In this document: piece after piece, positions 11,660 to 21,945 of the stretch
Position numbering within the stretch: the stretch's first letter is position 1
How the letters are laid out: every line of letters begins with the position of its first letter
NCBI GenBank assembly: GCA_963556495.2
Contig: OY747705.1
Coordinates: 4,741,501-4,805,500, forward strand
Direction of reading: 5' to 3'
Length of the DNA stretch: 64,000 bases
From: Valencia hispanica
Taxonomy: Eukaryota > Chordata > Actinopteri > Cyprinodontiformes > Valenciidae
The notes under the pieces: generated by a model
Databases searched by the model: none
What the model was told of the DNA's origin: nothing
The model's input: only the letters and a program-made list of their open reading frames with translations
Position numbers and translations under genes: made by a program

Positions 11660-13445
11660 ATTGAAAAATGTACTTGTAACTTTATAAAGACCAGATTTAG
11701 GATAGCAAAGTGCATGATGTTTTGCTGCCAACTTCAAGATAAAAAATATCTCTATCTCTGTTCAACTGCAAACTTCATGCAGTTCCTACACATTCTGAGA
11801 ATATCATGATTTACTGCTACCTACTGGTATGTTTGTTCCATCAAAATGTCAACCTTTGCGAGAATTTCCATGAGTTAGCGTGTTCCCTTGGCTTTTATCC
11901 TGCCCTGTACTCCGATCACCCAGCATGTGTAGTTGTTAAGTTTGTGATCTTAAGTCTTTCAGTTGTGAAACATACCTTTTGCTTAAACTAGTCTCCTAAA
12001 CTCCAAGTCTTTTCAAAAGCTGTGAAAACTGAAAGTCGTGTAATGTGTCTCCAGCTCAGCCTAAGGGACATGTCACTCAGCACTATTTCCAAGTACCTGC
12101 TGCAGGGTCCTTACTAATATGGTCCTTACTGCTTTTAAAATGAGGTTTTTGTCCTTATTCTGCACTCATAATTCAATCTTAGTCATTGTTTCTGCTTTTT
12201 TAATAGCTGGCCAAGTGATTATTGGAGTTGATACAGTTTCAGTCTCAACTCTTTTGCTTTGCTGTTTCTTTTGTCTCTTTACTTTGGCATACACATCAGC
12301 AAAGCCACCAAGATACAACTTTTTTTTTCCATCTTATTGACTTCTTTCTCTAGAGTTTAATTACTTGCAGTTCTCATAATGATAAACTGAACACAAAAGT
12401 CTTAATCTTGCTAAAAATCAAGAATACAAAAGAATGGTGGTGCAGTCTGCAAAAGGCCAATGGCCCTCTTTAGCATTCAAACTAGGCCTTAGTTGGATTC
12501 TAAACTATAGACTATTGTTCATTGTGAAACTGTAGTAAGAAGTTATTGCATATATGTGTTAAGCATTGAAAGTGGTAAAAATCCCAGAAAATATAAATAC
12601 ATTTGGTGTAAGCTTAGTTGATGACCAGTAACCCATTTTTGGTGGTGTAGTCTGAATTTTGACTGCATTTTTCCAACCAGAAAAACATTCAACATCATTG
12701 CTGATAACCTGGCGCAGGGGGTGCAAAGACCATAAGTATGTAGATGAGGTGACTGAGTACTGTTTCATTCAGAACCATTATCTGAGGCCACTCTTTAATT
12801 TGACAGGAACAGTTAACAAATAATAGGGGCTGATTGAGCATCATGCTGCACTTGAAGGCAGCTTTTGCAACCGGATTTAATAATCTTTAGTTGGTATTGC
12901 CAACTTCTCAGGACGGAAAGTAGCTAGTGAGTATTTCTTTGTATTTCTAGATTGTAAGATCAACAACTAGCAGGAAAGAAAACGTGGAATATTTCTGATC
13001 TTTGTCAGTCACAAAATAAAGTTCCGAAAAATAGCACATAGTAAGCAAATGTCATCTGGTTTCAGTGGTTTGCTAATGTTTTGCATATATTCAAAACGAC
13101 AGAACTCTGCACTATAAAAGGTAAAAACAACCTCTGCTTTAATACTTATACATATTGTACTGTATCTTATAATCATACCAGAGAGAACAAACCAGGTTAA
13201 TAAAACAAATACTTAACAAACTACTAAAAAAGAAACACCAATGTTAGTATCCAGGTTAGATTTTATTTCACTCTGAGAAATTTAATAACATTGCTCTTGA
13301 AGTCAATATTTTCATATCGTAACAATAGTTTTGATGCATCTGCAACACTTGTAACTGCACCTGTATATTTGCAGTAGTGAACCAGCAGACTATGGAAAGC
13401 CATTTGAGCATTTATTAGATATCTTTGATATCCAACTTTGAATCT
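11660..13445. other. AT-rich stretch without a recognised gene
   Basis: I find no coding domain or known repeat. The stretch ends where the ACTAGT ladder begins. Confidence 0.5.
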
Positions 13446-13449
13446 ATGT

Positions 13450-14090
13450 ACTAGTGAACACTTCATCCTCACTAGTAAGACAATTTGGCACACTAGTATA
13501 ACAACTAGGGTGCACTAGTATAAAAACTGTGTCTTACTTGTCACGTTTTTTCCACTACTGGTGGCACTTTTGGACTACTAGTATGCAATCAAACCTTACT
13601 AGTAAACGACTGTGCTGCACTAGTGACACAACTAGACCCAACTAGTAGGCATGTGTCACACACTATTAGCCTCCTGGACCCTACTAGTAGCGCATAAATG
13701 CCCACTAGTAGCACTAGTAAGGCATTTTTGACCTCACTAGGGCTACTAGTAAGAGACAAAATGGACACTAGTAGTACTAGTGGGGTGTGTTTTCCCTTAC
13801 TAGTACTACTAGTAACAGCGAGGATGCACACTTTCACACTAGTGAAAGCCAAAATGTCCACTAGTAGTTCTAGTGGACATTTTGGGTCTTACTAGTAGTA
13901 CTAGTAAGCTTAAACGAATCCCAATAGTACTACAAGTGGACATTTGTGATATCACTAGTACTACTTGTAAGGGCCAGAGCAACCACTAGTTGGGTTTTTG
14001 GGATCTTATGAGTACTACTAGTGAAGGCAAAAATGTCCACTAGTAGTACAAGTAAGGGTCCAACTGTGCACTAGTAGCACTACTCGAATT
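13450..14090. repeat. Left edge of the ACTAGT ladder (21-bp, then 31-bp spacing)
   Basis: The palindrome ACTAGT occurs at 13450, 13471, 13492, 13514, 13577, 13598, 13619, 13641, 13683, 13704, 13713, 13745, 13767, 13776, 13799, 13808, 13838, 13860, 13891 and 13900, among others. At the outer end the steps are 21-22 bp, with roughly 15-base spacers that differ from each other. Inward, the hexamer becomes paired at 9-bp steps (ACTAGTnnnACTAGT), and pairs repeat about every 31 bp with a partly shared spacer (ccaaaatgtcc). This looks like an older, diverged edge of the homogenised core at 14593-18035. No gene is present. Confidence 0.9.
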
Positions 14091-14094
14091 AATT

Positions 14095-14590
14095 AAACAA
14101 AATGCTAATGAGGAGGTGTGGACAGAATGCACTGAAACCTCTTGCTATTGGCTCTTCATAAAGAATTCCACCCAGCCAAAATTTAACCCTATAAAGCCTG
14201 ATAAACTTTCACTGTTGTAGTTGGCAATAATAATGATGATAATTAATAATATAATTAAAAATAACTATTATTTATATACTATATAGATGATGAATTAAGT
14301 CATACTAATATATATCTGAGAGGAAAATAATTAATGATTATGTTATAGGCATCTCTTTCTTATCATGAGGAAGTTTAAGCTGAGACAGCAAATAACAGCT
14401 AGTGCTGTTTGGGAAAGAGAAAATTTTAATTGTAACTGGTAGTCTTATGTTTTTACATAACCTACAGTGGTTGTTTGTCGAATGTATAATGAATTTGACA
14501 TTCAGATTCAAGTGTATGCCTATGCTTCATAATTATTCACTGTCCTGAACACTTAAAATACTCTTTTGGAAACATGATGTCATTAGATTT
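14095..14590. other. Non-repetitive AT-rich island inside the array
   Basis: About 490 bases without ACTAGT separate the left edge from the core. It is AT-rich, with no open frame of note and no recognised element. It could be an insertion, or original sequence around which the array expanded. Confidence 0.6.
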
Positions 14591-14734
14591 TGGTGCCCAC
14601 TAGTGGCCTCTAAATGCCCACTATTAGCACTTAACGGCAACTAGTAGCACTACTGGGCACTTAGCAGCCACTAGTAGCACTAGAGGCCACATAGCGGCCA
14701 CTAGTAGCACTAGTGGGCCTTTTGAGGCCACTAG

Positions 14735-16828
14735 TGGGCACTTAACGGCTATTAGTAGCACTGGTGGGCATTTTGAGGCCACTAGTAGAACTAGTGGGCA
14801 CTTAACGGTCAGTAGTACCACTAGCAGGAACATAGCGGCCACTAGTACCACTAGTGGGTACATAGTGGCCACTAGTACCACTAGTAGGTACATAGGGGCC
14901 ACTAGTAGCACTAGTGGCGCAAAGCTTAGAGGCCACAAGTAGCACTAGTGGGCATTTTGAGGCCACTGGTAAGACTAGTAGGCACTTAGTTGCCACTAGT
15001 AGCACTAGTGGGCACTAAGAGGCCACTAGTAGCACAAGTGGACATTTAGATGCCACCAGTAGCACTACTAGGCACTTAGCGGCCACTAGTAGCACTAAGC
15101 TTAGAAGCAATTATTAGGACTAGTGGGCACTTAACGGCAACTAGTACCGCTAGTAGGCACATAGCGGCCACTAGTAGCACTAGTGGGCACTTAGAGGCCA
15201 CTAGTAGCACTAGTGGACCTTTAGATGCCACCAGTAGCACTAGTGGACATTTAGATGCCACCAGTAGCACTAGTAGGCACTTAGCGGCCACTAGTAGCAC
15301 TAAGCTTAGAAGCCACTACTAGGACTAGTGGGCACTTAACAGCCACTAGTACCACTAGTAGGCACATAGCGGCCACTAGTAGCACTAGTGGCGCAAAGCT
15401 TAGAAGGCACTAGTAGCACTAGTGGGCATTTTGAGGCCACTAGTACCACTAGTGGGCACATAGCGGCCACTAGTAGCACTAGTGGGTACATAGCAGCCAC
15501 TAGTAGCACTAGTGGGCATTTTGAGGCCACTAGTGGGCACTTAACGGCCACTAGTACCACTAGTAGGCACATAGCGGCCACTAGTACCACTAGTAGCACT
15601 AAGCTTAGAAGCCACTAGTAGCAGTAGTGGGCACTTAATGCCCACTAGTACCACTAGTGGTCATTTTGAGGCCACTAGTAGAACTAATGGGCACTTAACG
15701 CCCACTAGTACCACTAGTAGGCACATAGCGGCCACTAGTAGCACTAGTACCACTGAGCTTAGAAGCCACTAGTAGCAGTAGTGGGCACTTGACGGCCACT
15801 AGTAGCACTAGTGGGCATTTTGAGGCCATTAGTCGAACTAGTGGGCACTTAACGGTCACTAGTACCACTAGCAGGCACATAGCGGTCACTAGTACCACTA
15901 GTGGGTACATAGTGGCCACTAGTACCACTAGTAGGCACATAGGGGCCACTAGTAGCACTAGTGGCACAAAGCTTAGAGGCCACAAGTAGCACTAGTGGGC
16001 ATTTTGAGGCCACTGGTAAGACTAGTAGGCACTTAGTTGCCACTAGTAGCACTAGTGGGCACTAAGAGGCCACTAGTAGCACAAGTGGACATTTAGATGC
16101 CACCAGTAGCACTACTAGGCACTTAGCGGCCACTAGTAGCACTAAGCTTAGAAGCAACTATTAGGACTAGTGGGCACTTAACGGCAACTAGTACCGCTGG
16201 TAGGCACATAGCGGCCACTAGTAGCACTAGTGGGCACTTAGAGGACACTAGTAGCACTAGTGGACATTTAGATGCCACCAGTAGCACTAGTGGACATTTA
16301 GATGCCACCAGTAGCACTAGTAGGCACTTAGCGGCCACTAGTAGCACTAAGCTTAGAAGCCACTATTAGGACTAGTGGGCACTTAACAGCCACTAGTACC
16401 ACTAGTAGGCACATAGCGGCCACTAGTAGCACTAGTGGCGCAAAGCTTAGAAGCCACTAGTAGCACTAGTGGGCATTTTGAGGCCACTAGTACCACTAGT
16501 GGGCACATAGCGGCCACTAGTAGCACTAGTGGGTACATAGCAGCCACTAGTAGCACTAGTGGGCATTTTGAGGCCACTAGTGGGCACTTAACGGCCACTA
16601 GTACCACTAGTAGGCGCATAGCGGCCACTAGTAGCACTAGTAGCACTAAGCTTAGAAGCCACTAGTAGCAGTAGTGGGCATTTTGAGGCCACTAGTAGCA
16701 CTAGTGGGCATTTTGAGGCCACTAGTAGAACTAGTGGGCACTTAACAGCCACTAGTACCACTAGCAGGCACATAGCGGCCACTAGTAGCACTAGTAGCAC
16801 TAAGCTTAGAAGCCACTAGTAGCACTAG
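14735..16828. repeat. 1047-bp higher-order repeat, two copies
   Basis: Segments offset by 1047 bp match across the whole unit (about 14735-15781 and 15782-16828), including the order of monomer variants and the positions of AAGCTT-bearing monomers. Differences are scattered single bases. This shows a segmental duplication of about 35 monomers, later than the original tandem growth. Confidence 0.85.
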
Positions 16829-17580
16829 TGGGCACTTAACGGCCACTTGTACCACTAGTGGGCACATAGCGGCCACTAGTAGCACTAGTAGCACCAGTGG
16901 CGAAAAGCTTAGAGGCCACTAGTAGCACTTATGGGCATTTCGAGGCCACTAGTAGCACTAGTGGGTATTTTGAGGCCACTAGTAGCACTAGTGGGCATTT
17001 TGAGGCCACTAGTAGAACTAGTGGCGCAAAGCTTAGAGGCCACTAGTAGCACTTGTGGGCATTTTGAGGCCACTAGTAGAACTAGTGGGCACTTAACGGC
17101 CATTAGTACCACTTGTAGGCTCATAGCGGCCACTAGTAGCACTAGTAGCACTAAGCTTAGAATCCACTAGTACCACTAGCAGGCACATAGCGGCCACTAG
17201 TAGCACTAGTAGCACTAAGCTTAGAAGCCACTAGTAGCACTAGTGGGCACTTAACGGCCACTTGTACCACTAGTGGGCACATAGCGGCCACTAGTAGCAC
17301 TAGTAGCACCAGTGGCGAAAAGCTTAGAGGCCACTAGTAGCACTTATGGGCATTTCGAGGCCACTAGTAGCACTAGTGGGTATTTTGAGGCTACTAGTAG
17401 CACTAGTGGGCATTTTGAGGCCACTAGTAGAACTAGTGGCGCAAAGCTTAGAGGCCACTAGTAGCACTTGTGGGCATTTTGAGGCCACTAGTAGAACTAG
17501 TGGGCACTTAACGGCCATTAGTACCACTTGTAGGCTCATAGCGGCCACTAGTAGCACTAGTAGCACTAAGCTTAGAATCC
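16751..17580. repeat. 415-bp higher-order repeat, two copies
   Basis: The unit at about 16751-17165 is repeated at 17166-17580 almost without change, including a cttatgggcatttcgagg variant and a gtggcgaaaagcttag monomer. The near identity implies a very recent duplication. Confidence 0.85.
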
Positions 17581-17590
17581 ACTAGTAGCA

Positions 17591-17800
17591 CTAGTAGGCA
17601 CATAGCGGCCACTAATAGCACTAGTAGCACTAGTGGCGCAAAGCTTAGAGGCCACAAGTAGCACTAGTGGGCATTTAGAGGCCACTAGTGGTACTAGTGA
17701 TACTAGTGGCCTCTAAATGCCCACTAGTGCTACTTGTGGCCTCTAAGCTTTGCGCCACTAGTGCTACTAGTGCTATTAGTGGCCGCTATGTGCCAACTAG
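17591..17800. repeat. Long inverted repeat reversing monomer orientation
   Basis: The arms 17591-17689 and 17702-17800 are reverse complements with about one mismatch, around a 12-base centre (ggtactagtgat). Left of it the monomers read GGCCACTAGTAGC. Right of it they read as the reverse complement. The similarity continues outward with more mismatches. It could form a hairpin of about 100 bp and marks a fold-back duplication. Confidence 0.85.
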
Positions 17801-18035
17801 TGGTACTAGTGGCTGTTAAGTGCCCACTAATTGCCTCAAAATGCCCACTAGTGCTACTAGTGGCTGCTATGTGGCCACTAGTGCTACTAGTGGCCGCTAT
17901 GTGCCCACTAGTGGTACTAGTGGCCATTAAGTGCCCACTAGTGCTACTAGGGGCTTCTAAGTTTAGTGTTACTAGTGCTACTAGTGGCCGCTATGTGCCT
18001 GCTAGTGGTACTAGTGGCCGTTAAGTGCCCACCAG

Positions 18036-20918
18036 TTCTACTTTAGTCAGCATGTCATGCAGCCAACTCACAACAGAGGACACACCCTGGACTTGGTCAT
18101 CACGCATGGCCTGTCCACCCGTGTGTCCTCTGTTGTTGACTTGGCTGTCTCTGACCATTACTGCGTGTTTTTTAACATCACCAGTTTTATCCAGCAGGAG
18201 ACCTCTGTGAGAACTGTCAGGAAGCGCCATCTAACCCCTGAAGTGGCTGCAGGTTTTCTAGAAGTTTTCCAAAAGTTTCCTCCTACTCTCTTACCTGCCC
18301 CCTGTGATTTTATCGTCAGTGATTTTAACAGAAGACTTCAGTCCGCTCTTGACCTGCTGGCTCCACTTAGAGTGAAACGCTCACATTCAAAACTTGCAGC
18401 GCCATGGAGAAATAACAATCTTAAAAAACTAAAGAGGGACTGCAGGGCGGCAGAGAGAAAATGGAGAAAAAATAAAACCACGATAAACCATCAATTATAC
18501 ACAGAACTTCTCAAATCCTATAATAATGCTGTAAGAAATTCAAGAAATGCTTACTTTTCAAAAATCATATCAGACAATAAAAAAAATCCTAAAATCCTTT
18601 TTTCCACCATTTATAAACTTTTTAACAGAGCTACTAATGCATTTCAGAAAACCCCCTCAAACACTCTTTGTAAGGAGTTCGCAGACCACTTCAGAGGGAA
18701 GGTAGACACCATCAGATGTAATATTTTATCTTCTCAGTGTAACATGGTTTTAGACAAATCTGAATGTGTGTCTCTACCAGAGGAAACGCTGGACAGTTTT
18801 GTCCTGGTAGAAGCTGGGACTCTTGATAAAGTTTTCTCCTCAGTGAGGCCCACCACATGTGTTTTGGACCCGATTCCCACTTCATTTTTTAAGCCATTTT
18901 ATGAATCTTTTAGGGATGAGATTTTAACCTTGATGAACTGCTCCCTTCAGACGGGGGTCTTTCCTGCCGCCTTTAAAGGGGCGGTAGTGAGGCCCCTGCT
19001 GAAGAAGAGCAATTTAGATTTTAATGATTTTAATAATTTTAGACCGGTATCTAACTTACCATTTTTAAGCAAGGTTTTAGAAAAGCTAGTTTTAATTCAA
19101 CTTAATGATTTTATTAATGAGCACAATGTCCTGGAGAAATTTCAGTCTGGTTTTAGGGTGAACCACAGCACAGAGAGGGCCCTTCTGAAGATTTTAAATG
19201 ATTTTAGAATAAATTATGACGCTCAGAAGGTGACAGTGTTGGTTCTACTGGATCTAAGCGCTGCCTTCAATACAGTGGATCACACTATTCTTTTAACCCG
19301 TTTAAAACAGATCGGCCTCTCTGGTGCTGTTCACAAATGGTTCACATCCTATCTCACAGACAGGACTTTTATGGTAAGTTTAGATACCTGCTCTTCTAGG
19401 GTCCACAGGATTACATGTGGTGTGCCCCAGGGTTCAATTTTAGGCCCAGTGCTTTTTAACCTTTATATGCTCCCTCTTGGCAGCGTCATCAGGAGACATG
19501 GAGTTAACTTTCACAGTTATGCTGATGATACACAGTTATACATCTCCATGTCTCCCGATGACACACAGCCAATGGATGCACTTTTTAACTGCATTTTAGA
19601 CATTAAATCCTGGATGGCAGAAAACTTTCTCCAGCTCAACCAGGACAAAACTGAAGTTTTAGTCATCGGTCCTGAGGCTCAGAGAGAGAAACTTTTACCA
19701 AAACTACAATCACTGTCTTTTAATCTCTCTTTACAAGTGAAGAACCTGGGCGTGATTTTTGACTCTGAGCTGACTTTTATTCCTCACATAAAAAATATCA
19801 CTAAAATAGGTTTTTATCAACTAAAGAACATCGCCAGAGTCCGCCCCATTCTCTCTCGGGCCAATACGGAGACACTGATGCATGCTTTTATCTCCAGTAG
19901 AATTGATTACTGTAATGCCCTGCTTTCTGGTCTTCCCAAAAAGAGTATATCAGGTTTACAACTACTACAAAATTCAGCAGCACGTGTCCTGACGAAGACC
20001 AGGAGGCGGGAGCACATTACACCGGTCTTAAAATCATTGCATTGGCTCCCCGTACATTTCAGGATCGACTTTAAGGTTCTTTTAATGGTTTTTAAGTGTC
20101 TTAATGGTCTTGGGCCTTCTTATCTCTCTGAACTGCTTTTACCATATAAACCTTCGCGGTCTCTGCGCTCCTCTGGCAGCCGTCTCCTTGTCACCCCAAA
20201 AGTCAGGACACACAAGCATGGCGAGGCGTCTTTCCAGTTTTATGGCCCTCACCTCTGGAACAGGCTGCCAGAGAACCTCAGGGCTGCAGAGAACATTCAT
20301 GTTTTTAAGAGCAGGCTCAAGACTCACCTTTTTAGCTTAGCTTTTAACTGATTATTATTTATCACTGTTTGTTTAATTGCTTTGGATGTTTTATATGATT
20401 ATATTTGTATCAGTTTTACTTTTCAATCTTAGCACATTAATTTACCGTTTCTTTTTATACTTTAATTTATCTTAATCCCCGTTCCAGTGTTTCCTCTGTG
20501 GGAGCCCTATGCCCCGGGAGCGGTGGTCGGTTGTAGCTGCCTGGGTGCTCTCCGGGTGGAGCTTGGGTGGAGGTGGGGGTCTTGGCCTTGCCTCCACTGG
20601 GTGCCCTGTGTCAGTGCCTCGGCTGCTGCTGTTAATCTACTGCTGCCGGGGCAGATGGCTCCTCTGATGGCGTTTCCTTGCATGGTTCATCTGCACTCGG
20701 CCCAATGTCCTTTTTTTACCTTTTCTTTTAACTGTGTGTGTGCATGGGAGATGGGTTGGGGGGAGGGGGGTATAACTGTGACCATGCTTTTAAATCTGTG
20801 GGGGAGGGAAGGGAAGGTGGTTTTATGTGGGGTCATTTTAATCTGTAAAGCACTTTGTGATGCAACTTCTTGTATGAAAAGCGCTTCATAAATAAAGTTT
20901 GATTTGATTTGATTTGAT
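18036..20918 (+). mobile_element. 5'-truncated L2-clade LINE inserted in the ACTAGT array
   Basis: Array monomers run up to about 18035, and ACTAGT monomers resume at 20919 immediately after a TTTGATTTGATTTGAT tail. The element starts inside the endonuclease domain, so ORF1 and most of the endonuclease are missing. It carries a long open frame (18057-20351), then a 3' UTR with a G-rich middle and gcttcataaataaagtttga before the tail. The insertion postdates the array. Confidence 0.9.
18057..20351 (+). CDS. L2-clade ORF2, reverse transcriptase (764 codons, N-terminally truncated)
   Basis: The enzyme copies LINE RNA at a nicked target site (target-primed reverse transcription). The N-terminus keeps the end of an APE-type endonuclease: THNRGHTLDLVI, then LAVSDHYCVFF with the usual SDH. 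The reverse transcriptase follows, with NFRPVSNLPFLSKVLEKLV, LLDLSAAFNTVDH (first catalytic Asp), GVPQGSILGPVLFNLYM and YADDTQLYIS (catalytic Asp pair). The C-terminal part has SLHWLPVHFRIDFK and WNRLPENLRAAE. The frame has no internal stop, unlike the other LINE copies here, so the insertion is fairly young. The ATG at 18057 is an internal methionine of a truncated copy. No promoter is evident, so function is unlikely. Confidence 0.88.
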   Translation: MQPTHNRGHTLDLVITHGLSTRVSSVVDLAVSDHYCVFFNITSFIQQETSVRTVRKRHLTPEVAAGFLEVFQKFPPTLLPAPCDFIVSDFNRRLQSALDLLAPLRVKRSHSKLAAPWRNNNLKKLKRDCRAAERKWRKNKTTINHQLYTELLKSYNNAVRNSRNAYFSKIISDNKKNPKILFSTIYKLFNRATNAFQKTPSNTLCKEFADHFRGKVDTIRCNILSSQCNMVLDKSECVSLPEETLDSFVLVEAGTLDKVFSSVRPTTCVLDPIPTSFFKPFYESFRDEILTLMNCSLQTGVFPAAFKGAVVRPLLKKSNLDFNDFNNFRPVSNLPFLSKVLEKLVLIQLNDFINEHNVLEKFQSGFRVNHSTERALLKILNDFRINYDAQKVTVLVLLDLSAAFNTVDHTILLTRLKQIGLSGAVHKWFTSYLTDRTFMVSLDTCSSRVHRITCGVPQGSILGPVLFNLYMLPLGSVIRRHGVNFHSYADDTQLYISMSPDDTQPMDALFNCILDIKSWMAENFLQLNQDKTEVLVIGPEAQREKLLPKLQSLSFNLSLQVKNLGVIFDSELTFIPHIKNITKIGFYQLKNIARVRPILSRANTETLMHAFISSRIDYCNALLSGLPKKSISGLQLLQNSAARVLTKTRRREHITPVLKSLHWLPVHFRIDFKVLLMVFKCLNGLGPSYLSELLLPYKPSRSLRSSGSRLLVTPKVRTHKHGEASFQFYGPHLWNRLPENLRAAENIHVFKSRLKTHLFSLAFN

Positions 20919-21656
20919 ACTAGTGGCCTCAAAATGCCCACTAGTCCTACTAGTGACACTAGTGGCTGCATGTTGCAACTTACATGTTAACTAGTAAAGG
21001 CTAGAATGCCCACTACTAGCACTAGTGGACATTAGTAACACACAATATTATGGTTTTACTAGTACCACTAGTGAAAGCCAAAAAGTCTACTAGTAGCACT
21101 AGTGAGACTCTTTTGATCTCACTATTACCACTAGAAGAGGGCAACATGTCTACTAGTACTACTAGTAAGTGCCTAAATGTGTACCAGTAAGTGGCAAAAT
21201 ATCCACTAGTAGCACAAGTAGGGGACTTTTACACCTTACTAGTAGTACTAGTGAGATCAAAAATGTTCACTAGTGTTACTAGTGGCACGGTTTTGTTTTT
21301 TTACTAGTGTGACTAGTAGAAGAAAGTTTGTCTCACTCGTGAGCTTCTGAACGTCACATGTAAATGCTTTGGCTGTACTTGTGCTCATCTGCGCATCACT
21401 AGTTCGCAACTAGCACACCACTAGTATGCAATTACACACTACTAGTGCGTGACTACACACTACTAGTGCAACATTTCTGTAACATGTGAGACATTTTTGC
21501 ACACTGGTAGGACAACTTTGGCATACTAGTAGGACAGCTACATCTTACTAGTGAGGCAAAACTGTGCACTAGTTGACAATTCTGTACCACTAGTGCTACT
21601 AGTGACATCATAAATTTCTACTAGTTAACATCTAGTGCTGCATTAGTAGTACTAGT
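20919..21656. repeat. Right edge of the ACTAGT ladder
   Basis: It mirrors the left edge. Near the L2 the hexamer is paired or tripled at 9-bp steps (20940, 20949, 20958; 21058, 21067; 21089, 21098; 21152, 21161; 21238, 21247; 21269, 21278; 21303, 21312). Toward the outside it becomes single at 21-22 bp steps (21420, 21441, 21462; 21525, 21547, 21568, 21589). Spacers near the outside are mostly unrelated. Degenerate forms (ACTAGA, ACTGGT, ACCAGT) sit in register where the exact hexamer is missing. Confidence 0.9.
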
Positions 21657-21812
21657 AGCATACAGATGTCAACTTGTGGACGCAGCTGTGTGGACGCGCC
21701 GATACCAGTTTCTTGGATGCGGGCGACTTGCTGCGGGGCAGCTTGACGCATGTAATCTAGCTGCCCTGCTGCCTGCACGCGCTGACTGGTGTGAACGCCC
21801 CTTAAGGCATTC

Positions 21813-21945
21813 AAACTTGAAGTGGATGCTAATCGTGTGGTAGCTGGAGCTGTTTTAATACAAGAAGATGAAGACAGAGATGATCATCTGGTTTGTTACT
21901 TTTCCCGTAAATTCAACAAGACTCAGCTAAATTACTTTGAACGCT
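21813..21945 (+). pseudogene. Ty3/gypsy RNase H fragment
   Basis: About 44 codons match the start of the RNase H-like domain of Ty3/gypsy Pol: LEVDAN, then AGAVLIQED and CYFSRKFNKTQLNY. This is a typical order in fish gypsy elements. The frame runs straight into Tc1 transposase sequence at about 21946, so it is a fusion by insertion or deletion, not a gene. No LTR, protease or integrase of the same element is nearby. Confidence 0.7.

Larger units (their letters stand above)
14593..18035. repeat. Core ACTAGT tandem array (30-bp monomer)
   Basis: The monomer is about 30 bp: GGCC, ACTAGT, three bases (usually AGC or ACC), ACTAGT, GGGC and a variable 7-8 base end (cttaac, attttga, acatagc or atttaga types). 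It is itself an imperfect palindrome. A variant carrying AAGCTTAGA recurs at longer intervals and marks higher-order units. The absence of stops makes long open frames on both strands, giving Ser/Thr-rich products on one and a CPLVLLVAS period on the other. They are artefacts of a 30-bp period divisible by three. The array is satellite-like and matches no family I can name. Confidence 0.92.

Noticed and set aside
11374..11715. Poly-Asp, poly-His, poly-Ser and poly-Met frames
   Set aside because: They are six-frame readings of one TCA trinucleotide microsatellite.
14624..18024. Long open frames across the ACTAGT array on both strands (Ser/Thr-rich and CPLVLLVAS-type products)
   Set aside because: The monomer is 30 bp, a multiple of three, and lacks stops, so all copies stay open in several frames at once. 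There is no start context, domain or codon bias. They are artefacts of the repeat.
20487..20891. 134-codon frame after the L2 ORF2
   Set aside because: It lies in the L2 3' UTR, whose G-rich middle and terminal tail are typical of the family.
13450..21656. A CRISPR array
   Set aside because: Repeat-spacer spacing at the edges looks superficially similar, but the repeat is only 6 bp, spacers are about 15 bp, the core is a tandem repeat, there are no cas genes and the DNA is from a fish nuclear genome.
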